From contig NZ_CP159534.1 in NCBI RefSeq assembly GCF_040529335.1, forward strand, positions 3,348,001 through 3,412,000: 64,000 nucleotides of DNA. Direction: 5' to 3'. Below the pieces are notes generated by a model that made no database searches, had not been told where the DNA came from, and was given only the letters and a program-made list of their open reading frames with translations. This document shows, one piece after another, positions 15,877 through 24,273 of the stretch (position 1 is the stretch's first letter; each line of letters opens with the position of its first letter). This DNA is from Streptomyces sp. HUAS MG91 (GTDB taxonomy: Bacteria; Actinomycetota; Actinomycetes; Streptomycetales; Streptomycetaceae). The position numbers were made by a program, and so were the translations under genes.

Positions 15877-17310
15877 TCAGGCGGTCGTGGCGCCTGTCAC
15901 AGCCGCTCCGGCCGCCTTCGCGGCGTTCCGGACGGCACCCGCCACAGCACCCGCGACCTTGTCGTTGAAGACGCTCGGGATGATGTAGTTCGGGTTCAGC
16001 TCGTCCTCGCCGACGACGTCGGCCAGCGCCGTGGCGGCGGCCAGCATCATGTCCGTGTTGACCGTGCGCGACTGGGCGTCGAGCAGGCCGCGGAAGACGC
16101 CGGGGAAGACCAGCACGTTGTTGATCTGGTTCGGGAAGTCCGAGCGGCCGGTGGCGACGACGGCCGCCGTCTCGCGGGCCACCGCCGGGTCGACCTCGGG
16201 GTCCGGGTTCGCGAGCGCGAACACGATCGCGCCGTCCGCCATCTTGGCCACGTCCTCGCCGCCCAGCACGTTCGGGGCCGAGACGCCGATGAAGACGTCC
16301 GCGCCGACGACCGCTTCCTTGAGCGTGCCGGTCAGGCCCTCGGGGTTGGTGTTGTCGGCGATCCAGCGCAGCGGCGAGTCCTTGTCGGCGTCCTTCAGGT
16401 CCTCGCGGTCGGCGTGCACGACGCCGTGGATGTCGGCCACCACCGCGTTCTTCACCCCGGCCGCCAGCAGCAGCTTGAGGATGGCGGTACCGGCCGCGCC
16501 GGCGCCCGACATGACGACGCGGATGTCGCCAATCGCCTTGCCCGCGACGCGAAGTGCGTTCGTGAGCGCGGCGAGCACGACGATCGCGGTGCCGTGCTGG
16601 TCGTCGTGGAAGACGGGGATGTCGAGGGCCTCGCGCAGCCGGGCCTCGATCTCGAAGCAGCGCGGCGCGGAGATGTCCTCCAGGTTGATGCCCGCGAAGC
16701 CGGGGGCGATCGCCTTGACGATCTCGACGATGGCGTCGGTGTCCTGGGTGTCCAGGCAGATCGGCCAGGCGTCGATGTCGGCGAAGCGCTTGAAGAGGGC
16801 CGCCTTGCCCTCCATCACCGGCATGGCGGCCATCGGGCCGATGTTGCCGAGGCCGAGGACCGCGGAACCGTCCGTCACGACCGCAACCGTGTTGCGCTTG
16901 ATGGTCAGCCGGCGGGCGTCCTCGGGGTTCTCCGCGATCGCCATGCAGACGCGGGCCACACCCGGCGTGTAGACCATGGAGAGGTCGTCACGGTTGCGGA
17001 TGGGGTGCTTGGACTGCATCTCGATCTTGCCGCCGAGGTGCATGAGGAACGTGCGGTCGGAGACCTTGCCGAGCGTCACACCCTCGATGCCGCGCAGCTG
17101 CTCGACGATCTCGTCCGCGTGGGACGTGGAGCTGGCCGCGATCGTGACGTCGATCCGGAGCTTCTCGTGGCCGGAAGCGGTGACGTCGAGGCCGGTCACC
17201 GAGCCGCCGGAGGACTCCACGGCGGTGGTGAGCTGCGATACGGCCGTTCCGCTCGCGGGCACCTCCAGCCGGACCGTCATCGAGTAGGAGACGCTGGGCG
17301 CCGTTGCCAT
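15877..17310 (-). CDS. NAD-dependent malic enzyme with N-terminal ACT domain
   Basis: This 477-residue enzyme oxidatively decarboxylates malate to pyruvate. Residues ~8-90 form an ACT domain, likely a regulatory ligand site. The malic enzyme N-terminal domain follows with the catalytic region SMVYTPGVARVC, TDGSAVLGLGNIGPMAAMPVMEGKAALFK (catalytic Lys region) and the metal-binding EDISAPRCFEIE. The Rossmann domain has the dinucleotide loop SGAGAAGTA near residue 267, then VFALANPDPEV. From memory, the S. coelicolor orthologue (SCO2951) is the NAD-specific one of two malic enzymes, linked to storage lipid and antibiotic precursor supply. It is monocistronic. Confidence 0.92.
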   Translation of the reverse strand: MATAPSVSYSMTVRLEVPASGTAVSQLTTAVESSGGSVTGLDVTASGHEKLRIDVTIAASSTSHADEIVEQLRGIEGVTLGKVSDRTFLMHLGGKIEMQSKHPIRNRDDLSMVYTPGVARVCMAIAENPEDARRLTIKRNTVAVVTDGSAVLGLGNIGPMAAMPVMEGKAALFKRFADIDAWPICLDTQDTDAIVEIVKAIAPGFAGINLEDISAPRCFEIEARLREALDIPVFHDDQHGTAIVVLAALTNALRVAGKAIGDIRVVMSGAGAAGTAILKLLLAAGVKNAVVADIHGVVHADREDLKDADKDSPLRWIADNTNPEGLTGTLKEAVVGADVFIGVSAPNVLGGEDVAKMADGAIVFALANPDPEVDPAVARETAAVVATGRSDFPNQINNVLVFPGVFRGLLDAQSRTVNTDMMLAAATALADVVGEDELNPNYIIPSVFNDKVAGAVAGAVRNAAKAAGAAVTGATTA

Positions 17311-17464
17311 GGCCGACTTCCTCTGCTTTCACCGTGTAGCTGTTGCTGTCCGATCGTCGCACCTACCGTCGAGTACGTGGTAGTCGCATCGGATTGTGAA
17401 CCTTACGTTCATGCCAATTTCGGAAACTGACTTCCACCATACGAGAACTGGCGGCAAACAGAAA
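17311..17464. other. Promoter region of malic enzyme
   Basis: This stretch, together with the 17497-17645 gap, lies between the malic enzyme start and the end of the HelD-like gene. It is distinctly AT-richer than its surroundings around 17380-17450, as expected for a promoter and leader region. No gene or precise -10/-35 pair is claimed. Confidence 0.4.
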
Positions 17465-17496
17465 GAGGCCCACGTCACTTCCGTGACGTGGGCCTC
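17465..17496 (-). terminator. Terminator downstream of the HelD-like gene
   Basis: GAGGCCCACGTCAC pairs with GTGACGTGGGCCTC around a TTCC loop: 14 perfect pairs. It sits about 150 nt past the HelD-like stop and upstream of malic enzyme, so it most likely closes the HelD transcript. Confidence 0.8.
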
Positions 17497-17645
17497 ATTC
17501 GAACGTCTACGACACCGACCCGCCATGCTCGCCTCGCGGCAAGTGGTCCCTCTGAGGGACGAAGGTTGGGCCCGGGGGCTTGGATCGAGCCGGTGCCGTC
17601 ATCAACGGTAACACCGCCGACTGGAGACACAAGGGCCCTTCGGGA

Positions 17646-20024
17646 TCAGTCCCGGAGCAGGTCCGGCACCCCCCGCGCGTCCGGTTCGTCGCGCTCGCCG
17701 GAGACCACCGTGAGCTGCTGCGTCGCCCGGGTCAGGGCGACGTACAGCACCCGCAGCCCGGCCGGCGACTCGTCGGCGATCTCCGCCGGGGAGACCACGA
17801 TCGTCGCGTCGTACTCCAGGCCCTTGGCCTCCAGCGAGCCGAGGGCGACGACCCGGTCGCCGAGCCCGGCCAGCCAGCGGGCCGCCTCCTTGCGACGGTT
17901 CATCGCCACGACGACGCCGACGGTGCCGTCCACCCGCTCCAGGAGCCGGACGGCCTCCTCCCGCACGGTGTCCGCCGTCCGCTCGCCGACGGCGACGAAC
18001 CGCGGCTCGACGCCGGTGGAGCGGACCGCGGCGGGCGACGTGGAACCGGGCATCGCCAGCGCGAGGACCTTCGCCGCCAGGTCCGCGATCTCGGACGGGT
18101 TGCGGTAGTTCACCGTCAGCTCGAAGCGGCGCCGCGGCCTGCTGCCCAGCGCCTCGTCGCGGGCGGCCGCCGCCTCGTCCGGGTCGGACCAGGAGGACTG
18201 CGCCGGGTCGCCGACGATCGTCCAGGTGGCGTGCCGGCCGCGGCGGCCGACCATCCGCCACTGCATCGGGGTCAGGTCCTGCGCCTCGTCGACGATGACG
18301 TGCGCGTACTCGGTCCGCTCCTGCGCCAGCCGCTCGGCCCGCTCGTACTGGGTCTCCTCCCGTACGGGCATCAGCTCCTCCAGGCCGGTCAGCTGGTCCA
18401 GCGGGTCGTACTCGCGCTTGCGCTTGGGGCGGGCCGGGGCGCCGAGCACCGAGTTCAGCTCGTCGAGCAGGGCGATGTCGTGCACCGAGTACGCCTCGCG
18501 CCGCAGCGACCGGGCCAGCTTGCGGACCTCGCCCGGGTTGAGGATCCGCCGGGCCCAGCGGCCCAGGCGGCGCTCGTCGGACATCGCGGACAGCACGGCG
18601 CGCGGGGTCAGCTCCGGCCACCAGGCGTCCAGGAAGCGGACGAAGTCGTCCTCGCCGGTGATGTCCTCGTCGAAGGACGAGCGCAGCTCCGCCGCGAGTT
18701 CGGGGTCCGTGTGCCGGCCGGCCGCGCCGGACTGCTCCCACAGCGCGTCGAGGAGCAGCTTGCGGGCGCGCGGGCGCAGGTGGTTGACCGGGGCGGTGCC
18801 GCCGAGGGCCGCGTGCCGGATCCGGTTCAGCCGGTCGGCCTCCAGCTCCAGCCGGCGGCCGAAGGCGACCACGCGGAGCCGGGTGGGGGTGCCCGCGGCC
18901 GGGGCCTGTGCCTCCTCTTCGTCGCCGAACGCCAGCTGCTCCTGCGGCGCCGGGGCCGGGCGTCCCGACTCCAGCGCGCCGCGCGCCGCCTTGCGCAGCA
19001 CCTTCAGCATCCGCGACGAGCCCTTCACGCGGGCGACCGCCGGGCTGTCGTACTCCGTGGCCTCCGCGCCGCCGGGACCGTCGTACAGCGAGCCGACCGC
19101 GCGGATCGCGACCTGGCCCTCCTCGCCGAGCGAGGGCAGCACGCCCTCGGTGTACGCCACGAGCAGCGGCGTCGGCGACACGATGAGGATGCCGCCCGCG
19201 TACCGGCGGCGGTCCTGGTACAGCAGGTAGGCCGCGCGGTGCAGGGCGACCGCCGTCTTGCCGGTGCCGGGCCCGCCCTCCACGTACGTCACCGAGGCGG
19301 CGGGCGCGCGGATGACCAGGTCCTGCTCGGCCTGGATGGAGGCGACGATGTCGCGCATGGAGTGGCTGCGGGCCTGGCCGAGCGCGGCCATCAGGGCGCC
19401 GTCGCCGATCGCCGGCAGCTCCTCGCCGTCGAGGAACGCGGTCAGCTCCGGGCGCATCAGGTCGTCCTCGACGCCCAGCACCCTGCGCCCCTTGGACCGG
19501 ATGACCCGGCGGCGCACCACCCGGCCGGGGTCCACGGGCGTCGAGCGGTAGAACGGGGCGGCCGCCGGGGCCCGCCAGTCGATCACCAGCGGCGAGTAGT
19601 CCGCGTCGAGGACGCCGATCCGGCCGATGTGCAGGGTCTCGGCGATGTCGGCCGTGCCGTCCTCCCGCACGGCGCCCTCGGCGGGCTCGACCGCGGTGTA
19701 GGCCCCGTCGGGGCCCTTCTTGCCGTCCTTGCCGGCCAGCAGGTCGATCCGGCCGAAGAGGAAGTCCTCGAACTCGTTGTTGAGCCGGTTGAGGTGGATA
19801 CCCGCGCGGAAGACCTGCGCGTCCCGCTCGGCGAGCGCGCCGGGGGTGCCGACCTGGCCGCGCTTGGCGGCGTCGTCCATGAGGAACTCCGCCTCGTGGA
19901 TCTTCTCCTCCAGGCGGCGGTAGACGGCGTCGAGGTGCTGCTGTTCGACGCCGATCTCACGGTCGCGGACGGAGTCCATCGTGCTGCGGTCCACCGCTGA
20001 ACCGTGCTGAGCCTGAGCGGCCAC
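17646..20024 (-). CDS. helD: HelD-type RNA polymerase-recycling ATPase (SF1 helicase-like)
   Basis: This 792-residue ATPase resembles UvrD-like superfamily 1 enzymes but has the N-terminal antiparallel coiled-coil arm (about residues 20-100) typical of HelD factors. SF1 motifs are all present: I GGPGTGKTAVALHRAAYLL (about 249), II VIVDEAQDLTPMQW (about 575), III WTIVGDPAQSSW, IV LTVNYRNPSEIA, V EAKGLEYDATIV and VI YVALTRATQQL. HelD proteins pull stalled RNA polymerase off DNA rather than unwind it. Actinomycete class II members (HelR) can also protect polymerase from rifamycins, but no rifamycin-associated palindrome was seen upstream, so a drug-response role is not claimed. It follows the sigU-rsuA pair on the same strand with ~90 bp between. 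Confidence 0.85.
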   Translation of the reverse strand: MAAQAQHGSAVDRSTMDSVRDREIGVEQQHLDAVYRRLEEKIHEAEFLMDDAAKRGQVGTPGALAERDAQVFRAGIHLNRLNNEFEDFLFGRIDLLAGKDGKKGPDGAYTAVEPAEGAVREDGTADIAETLHIGRIGVLDADYSPLVIDWRAPAAAPFYRSTPVDPGRVVRRRVIRSKGRRVLGVEDDLMRPELTAFLDGEELPAIGDGALMAALGQARSHSMRDIVASIQAEQDLVIRAPAASVTYVEGGPGTGKTAVALHRAAYLLYQDRRRYAGGILIVSPTPLLVAYTEGVLPSLGEEGQVAIRAVGSLYDGPGGAEATEYDSPAVARVKGSSRMLKVLRKAARGALESGRPAPAPQEQLAFGDEEEAQAPAAGTPTRLRVVAFGRRLELEADRLNRIRHAALGGTAPVNHLRPRARKLLLDALWEQSGAAGRHTDPELAAELRSSFDEDITGEDDFVRFLDAWWPELTPRAVLSAMSDERRLGRWARRILNPGEVRKLARSLRREAYSVHDIALLDELNSVLGAPARPKRKREYDPLDQLTGLEELMPVREETQYERAERLAQERTEYAHVIVDEAQDLTPMQWRMVGRRGRHATWTIVGDPAQSSWSDPDEAAAARDEALGSRPRRRFELTVNYRNPSEIADLAAKVLALAMPGSTSPAAVRSTGVEPRFVAVGERTADTVREEAVRLLERVDGTVGVVVAMNRRKEAARWLAGLGDRVVALGSLEAKGLEYDATIVVSPAEIADESPAGLRVLYVALTRATQQLTVVSGERDEPDARGVPDLLRD

Positions 20025-20116
20025 CGGGCCCCCTTCTGACGTGCTGGGCAGCCGTCAAAGGTACGCGAAAGGGGCCCGCTGAAGCTACGTACGGAAGGTC
20101 ACGGCTGGGACAGGTC

Positions 20117-20920
20117 CTAGGCGTTCACCTCGACGAGCCGTTTGCCGTCGAGCGTCTCGACCTCGAAGTGGTCGATCTGGTCCCGGGTGAAGGCCGCGCC
20201 GCCGTGGACGTAGAGCGGGTACCTGGCGCTCTCGTGGGCGCTGCTCGTGATGCCGTAGCCCCACTTCGGGACGGCCCAGGTGGTGACCGTCTCGCGTTCG
20301 CCGTTCTTGCCGACCGCGACGAGGGAGCACTTCAGCGGGCCCTTGACGTTCTTCAGCTCCAGGACCGTGTGGGTGCCCCAGGCCTTCTTCTCCATGCCGA
20401 CCGTCGCGCTCACGTTCGTCGTGGCGTCGGTCGCCTCCACCTTGTCGGTGATGTGGTGGAAGGCGTCCTCGGCGGGGCCCGCGGCGTGCGCGGTGACGGG
20501 CTTGCCGCCGTCGTCGCCGGTCGCCGCCAGGACGGTCAGCGGGCCGCCGACGATCAGGGCCGCGGCGGCGGCCACCAGGTACAGGCCCCGGCGCCGCCGC
20601 CGCGCCCGCTTGCGGGCCACCTCGTCGACCAGCGTCTCCGCGAGCCGCGGGCTCGGCCGGGCCGCGAGGGACTCCCCGACCACCGGGGTGGCGCGGCCGG
20701 GCGGCACGTCGGCGAGGGCGGCGAGCATCGGGCCCATGCCCGCGAACTCCTCCAGCTGCCGCGCGCACCGCTCGCAGCCCGCCAGGTGCGCCTCGAACGC
20801 GGTCGCCTCGGCATCGTCGAGGACGCCGAGCGCGTAGGCACCGACCGTCTCGTGCACATCGCCGGACGGCTGCTCCCCGTAGTCGCCGAATCCCCCGTGT
20901 CCCCCGTGTCCGAACGTCAT
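20117..20920 (-). CDS. rsuA: Anti-sigma factor RsuA (ZAS family, membrane-bound)
   Basis: This 267-residue protein holds sigma-U inactive at the membrane. The N-terminal anti-sigma domain carries the zinc motif H-x3-C-x2-C in HLAGCERCARQ, preceded by HETVGAYALGVLD. An Arg-rich segment (KRARRRRRG) precedes one transmembrane helix near residues 128-150. The ~115-residue outer domain contains sequence resembling an anti-sigma-K type C-terminal domain. The ATG overlaps the sigma stop (ATGA), so the two are made in fixed ratio. Identification rests on gene order (S. coelicolor SCO2953/SCO2954, from memory) and motif content. Confidence 0.85.
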   Translation of the reverse strand: MTFGHGGHGGFGDYGEQPSGDVHETVGAYALGVLDDAEATAFEAHLAGCERCARQLEEFAGMGPMLAALADVPPGRATPVVGESLAARPSPRLAETLVDEVARKRARRRRRGLYLVAAAAALIVGGPLTVLAATGDDGGKPVTAHAAGPAEDAFHHITDKVEATDATTNVSATVGMEKKAWGTHTVLELKNVKGPLKCSLVAVGKNGERETVTTWAVPKWGYGITSSAHESARYPLYVHGGAAFTRDQIDHFEVETLDGKRLVEVNA

Positions 20921-21522
20921 GCCGTCACCCCCCGCTCCTCCAGCGCCAGCTTCATCGAGCGCAGGGCGTAGAACACCCGTGAGCGCACCGTTCCGCTGGG
21001 GATGCCGAGCGTCTCGGCCGCCTCGTTGACCGTACGCCCCTTGAAGTACGTCTCCACGAGTACTTCCCGGTGGGCCGGGGTCAGATCCTCCAGGGCATCG
21101 GACAGCGTCATCAGCCACAGCGCCTTGTCGATCTCGTCCTCCGCGGGGATGACCTCCAGCGGCGACGGATCGACCTCCTGCGGCCGGGCCTGCCGGCTGC
21201 GGTGGCCGTCGATGACGATGCGCCGGGCGACCGTCACCAGCCAGGGGCGTACCGAACCGGTCGCACGGTTGAGCTGACCGGCGTTCTTCCAGGCACGGAT
21301 GAGCGTCTCCTGCACGACGTCCTCGGCACGCTGCCGGTCCCCCGCCACCAGCCGCAGCACATAGGCCAGCAGGGGACGCGCGTGCTCGGCGTAGAGCGCG
21401 CGCATCAGCTCCTCGTCCGGCTCCGGGGGCCGCGGCGCTCGATGTCGGGCCCGGGGCGGGCGTTCATCGGCCACGGCGGAATCCTTGCGCACGCCTACCT
21501 CCGGTGTCCCCAGTTCTGCCAT
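20917..21522 (-). CDS. sigU: ECF sigma factor SigU
   Basis: This 201-residue extracytoplasmic-function sigma factor has region 2 at about residues 40-105 (YAEHARPLLAYVLRLV, DVVQETLIRAWKN, WLVTVARRIVIDGHR) and region 4 at about 145-195, with the HTH ETLGIPSGTVRSRVFYALRSMK. It would direct RNA polymerase to envelope-stress promoters when RsuA releases it. In S. coelicolor, loss of the anti-sigma factor is reported to alter secreted proteins and block aerial growth (from memory). The gene heads the sigU-rsuA pair with an ATGA overlap; about 90 bp of mostly promoter sequence separates it from the CGNR gene. Confidence 0.87.
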   Translation of the reverse strand: MAELGTPEVGVRKDSAVADERPPRARHRAPRPPEPDEELMRALYAEHARPLLAYVLRLVAGDRQRAEDVVQETLIRAWKNAGQLNRATGSVRPWLVTVARRIVIDGHRSRQARPQEVDPSPLEVIPAEDEIDKALWLMTLSDALEDLTPAHREVLVETYFKGRTVNEAAETLGIPSGTVRSRVFYALRSMKLALEERGVTA

Positions 21523-21611
21523 GTCCTGTGGCTGGGCTCACGACGGTGATACGCAGACGAACACGCGCGTGTTCAAAGGGAGTTGAGATGCACCGTGCAC
21601 ATGGATGGACG

Positions 21612-22217
21612 CTAGGCGCGGGCCAGGGCGGCGCGGCGGCGGTGTCTGGCCACCCGTTCGCGGTTGCCGCACACCTCGCTGGAGCACCAGCGGCGGCGGC
21701 GCCCGCGCGAGGTGTCGAGGTAGATGATCGGGCAGTTGTCGCCCTCGCACTGGCGCAGCGCGCCGCGGGCGGACGGGTCGGTGAGCAGATCCACCGTGTC
21801 CCGGGCGACGGCCGCGAGCAGCGCCGGACAGCCGGGGGCGGCGTACAGGGAGCGGACCAGCGTGCCGTCGGCGGTGCGGACGGCACAGGGCGCGGGCGGG
21901 GCGGCGCGGGCGAGGAGGTTGACGCGGTCCAGGGCGACGGGCGCGGGCCGGCCCGCGAGTTCGCCGCGGACCAACAGACCGACGTGGCGCCGTAGTTCGT
22001 GGAACGCGGCGAGCCAGGACGTGGCCGGGGCGAGGTCGGCGCCCGCCGGTACCAGACCGGCGCCGACCAGCCAGGCCCGCAGGCTGTCGGGGGAGGGGAG
22101 GCGTTCGACGGGGTGCGCGGTGGCGACCAGATCCAGGCAGAGGCGTCCGGAGTCGAACCGCAGCTCCCAGAGTGCGGGGCGAGAGGGGTGGGGGGACCCT
22201 GTGGGTACTGCTGCCAT
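21612..22217 (-). CDS. CGNR zinc finger / ABATE domain protein
   Basis: This 201-residue protein begins with an ABATE-type domain (LRFDSGRLCLDLVATAHP...SLRAWLVGAGL). It ends in a CGNR zinc finger: C-x4-C...WCSSEVCGNRERVARHR, preceded by an Arg-rich RGRRRR. The family is probably stress- or metabolite-linked transcription control, with the finger contacting DNA; specific targets are unknown. It is monocistronic and downstream of the GNAT gene by about 50 bp. Confidence 0.85.
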   Translation of the reverse strand: MAAVPTGSPHPSRPALWELRFDSGRLCLDLVATAHPVERLPSPDSLRAWLVGAGLVPAGADLAPATSWLAAFHELRRHVGLLVRGELAGRPAPVALDRVNLLARAAPPAPCAVRTADGTLVRSLYAAPGCPALLAAVARDTVDLLTDPSARGALRQCEGDNCPIIYLDTSRGRRRRWCSSEVCGNRERVARHRRRAALARA

Positions 22218-22270
22218 GTCCTCTACAGTGCCCGCCCCGGGGCGCGGCCGGAACCCCCGCAACCGCGGGG

Positions 22271-22813
22271 CTACTTCGGGATGTGCGACGGCGGGTCGTC
22301 GTGCAGGAGCAGCGCGAAGCGGAAGTGGTCGCGCCAGGCGCCGTTGATGTGCAGGTACTTGGGCGACATCCCGAACCGCTCGAAGCCGCACTTGGCGAGC
22401 ACCCGCTGGGACGCGAGGTTGTCGGTGAGGGTGCCCGCCTCCACGCGGTGCAGGCCGAGCTCGTCGCGGCAGATGCGGATCATCTCCTCGACCGCGGCCG
22501 TGGTCAGGCCGCGGCCCGCGTACCCGCCGTCGATCCAGTAGCCGAGGCTGGCGCTGCACAGCGGGCCCATGACGATGCCGCTGAGCGTGAGCCGGCCCAC
22601 CACGATCCCGTCGGCCGCCTTGTCGACCAGCACCCAGGTGGCGCTGCCGGCGGCGTCGAGCCGGGACACCTGGCCCTCGGCGGTGTAGAACTCCGGTTCG
22701 CGGTGGGGCTCCGTGGCGCGCAGATGGTCGATGTTGCGGACCTGGGCGTCGGCCAGGGCCTGGGCGTCGTCGACCGTGGCGCGACGCATCTCGATGTCGG
22801 GGGCGATCAGCAT
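22271..22813 (-). CDS. GNAT-family N-acetyltransferase (RimJ/RimL type)
   Basis: This 180-residue protein matches the RimJ/RimL-like branch that acetylates protein N-termini or small amines using acetyl-CoA. It has EMRRATVDDAQALADAQVRN at the start, SLGYWIDGGYAGRGLTTAAVEEM as the acetyl-CoA pyrophosphate-binding motif (Q/RxxGxG variant, about residue 100) and EAGTLTDNLASQRVLAKCGFERFG near the C-terminus. ATG 22813 (MLIAPDIEMRR) is preferred: the open frame upstream translates into the intergenic repeat and is not credible. The substrate is unknown. Confidence 0.87.
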   Translation of the reverse strand: MLIAPDIEMRRATVDDAQALADAQVRNIDHLRATEPHREPEFYTAEGQVSRLDAAGSATWVLVDKAADGIVVGRLTLSGIVMGPLCSASLGYWIDGGYAGRGLTTAAVEEMIRICRDELGLHRVEAGTLTDNLASQRVLAKCGFERFGMSPKYLHINGAWRDHFRFALLLHDDPPSHIPK

Positions 22814-22866
22814 GTGCGTACGGTACGAGGCGGTCGGGGGCGCTTGATGTCGGGGGTGCGGCTCCG

Positions 22867-22958
22867 GTGGGGGCTGGTCGCGCGGGGAACCGCGCGAGAA
22901 GCGGCCACCGGCCCGCAGCCGACGTACGGCCCAGGGGCGCGGGGAACCGCGCGTCACG
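22867..22958. repeat. Dispersed GC-rich inverted repeat, copy 1
   Basis: Between the GNAT gene and nnaR lie GGCTGGTCGCGC...GAAGCGGCCACCGGCCCGC and CAGGGGCGCGGGGAACCGCGCG. These are diverged pieces of the same element found at 42439, 49065 and 55540. Here the arms carry GGGGAACCGCGCG in place of GGGGAACTGCGCG. Confidence 0.7.
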
Positions 22959-22975
22959 GCTGCGGCCCCGTCCCG

Positions 22976-24145
22976 CTAACCCACGGAGTACTTGGTGTCC
23001 GCCGCCGGGTCCAGCGCGAGGCGGTACCCCCGCTTGACCACGGTCTGGATCAGCCTGGGCGCGCCCAGGGCCGAGCGGAGACGGGCCATCGCGGTCTCCA
23101 CGGCGTGCTCGTCGCGCCCGGCGCCGGGCAGCACGCGCAGCAGATCGGCCCGGGACACCACCCACCCGGGCCGCCGGGCGAGGGCGCGGAGAAGCGACAT
23201 CCCGGCGGGCGGCACCGGCCGCAGCTCCCCGTCGACGAGCACGGCATGCCCGCGGATCTCCATCCGGTGCCCGGCGGTCGGCAACGTCCGCGCACGGCCG
23301 GGCAGTTCGAGGCAGAGCAGCTGCACCAGCGGCCCGAGCCGGAAGCGCTCCGGCTGCACCGTCTCCACCCCGCGCCCCTGCAACGGCAGCGCGGTCACCG
23401 GCCCCACGCAGGCGGGCACGACGTCGTGGCGCAGAGCGGAGAGGAGTTCGGGCAGCAGGCCGCGCTCCTCGGCGCGGGCCAGCAGCGAGGCGGCGGCCGG
23501 CGCCGAGGTGAACGTCAGCGCGTCCACGCCGCGGGCGACCGTCGCGTCGAGGAGCCGGTCCACGGGCCCTATGTCCTCCGGCGGCATCCAGCGGTAGACG
23601 GGGACGCCGACGACCTCGGCGCCCGCCTCCCTGAGCGCCTCCACGAAACCGGGCAGCGGCTCCCCGTGCAGCTGGATGGCGACGCGGCGGCCCTCCACCC
23701 CTTCCCCGAGGAGCCGTTCGAGGACCTCCGCCATCGACTCCGACGACGGCGACCACTCCTCGGTGAGCCCCGCGGCGCGGATCGCGCCCTTCACCTTCGG
23801 CCCGCGCGCGAGGAGTTCGACGCTGCCGAGCCGCGCGAGCAGGGCGTCGCCGAGCCCCCAGCCGTCCGCCGCCTCCACCCAGCCGCGGAACCCGATCGCG
23901 GTCGTCGCGATCACCACGTCGGGCGCGTGGTCTATCAACTTCTTGGTGGCGGCGAGGAGTTCGCTGTCGTCGGCGAGCGGCACGATCCGCAGCGCGGGCG
24001 CGTGCAGCACGGCGGCACCGCGCCGCTTCAGCAGCGCGCCCAGTTCGTCGGCCCGGCGCGCGGCGGTCACCCCGACGGTGAAGCCCGCGAGCGGTCCGTG
24101 GGCCGGTACCGGGTCGGCCCCGGCGGCCTGCTGTTCGTCGTACAT
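22976..24145 (-). CDS. nnaR: Nitrate/nitrite assimilation regulator NnaR (HemD-like domain plus winged helix)
   Basis: This 389-residue protein fuses a uroporphyrinogen-III synthase-like domain (about 15-265; FTVGVTAARRADELGALLKRRGA, VDALTFTSAPAAASLL) with an OmpR-type winged-helix DNA-binding domain (about 285-385; RPGWVVSRADLLRVLPG, HAVETAMARLRSALG, IQTVVKRGYRL). In Streptomyces this architecture next to narK is NnaR, which activates nitrate/nitrite assimilation genes together with GlnR (from memory). It is therefore probably not a tetrapyrrole enzyme, though ligand sensing by the HemD fold is plausible. A weak half GlnR-like element GTAAC-N6-GCAAT lies upstream (24247-24262). Confidence 0.85.
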   Translation of the reverse strand: MYDEQQAAGADPVPAHGPLAGFTVGVTAARRADELGALLKRRGAAVLHAPALRIVPLADDSELLAATKKLIDHAPDVVIATTAIGFRGWVEAADGWGLGDALLARLGSVELLARGPKVKGAIRAAGLTEEWSPSSESMAEVLERLLGEGVEGRRVAIQLHGEPLPGFVEALREAGAEVVGVPVYRWMPPEDIGPVDRLLDATVARGVDALTFTSAPAAASLLARAEERGLLPELLSALRHDVVPACVGPVTALPLQGRGVETVQPERFRLGPLVQLLCLELPGRARTLPTAGHRMEIRGHAVLVDGELRPVPPAGMSLLRALARRPGWVVSRADLLRVLPGAGRDEHAVETAMARLRSALGAPRLIQTVVKRGYRLALDPAADTKYSVG

Positions 24146-24273
24146 GCTGGTTCTCGTCCCGCTCGACGGTCGTCCCGTACACGCCTGGTCACAGTGTGGC
24201 GTCGTCCGAGCCTGCCAACGCTCCGTGACAGACCCGGATCAGCATGATTGCGTACGTGTTACGGGAGCATCTC

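Noticed and set aside
20025..20116. Rifamycin-associated element upstream of the HelD-like gene
   Set aside because: No long GGGGCTT-type inverted repeat was found in this gap.
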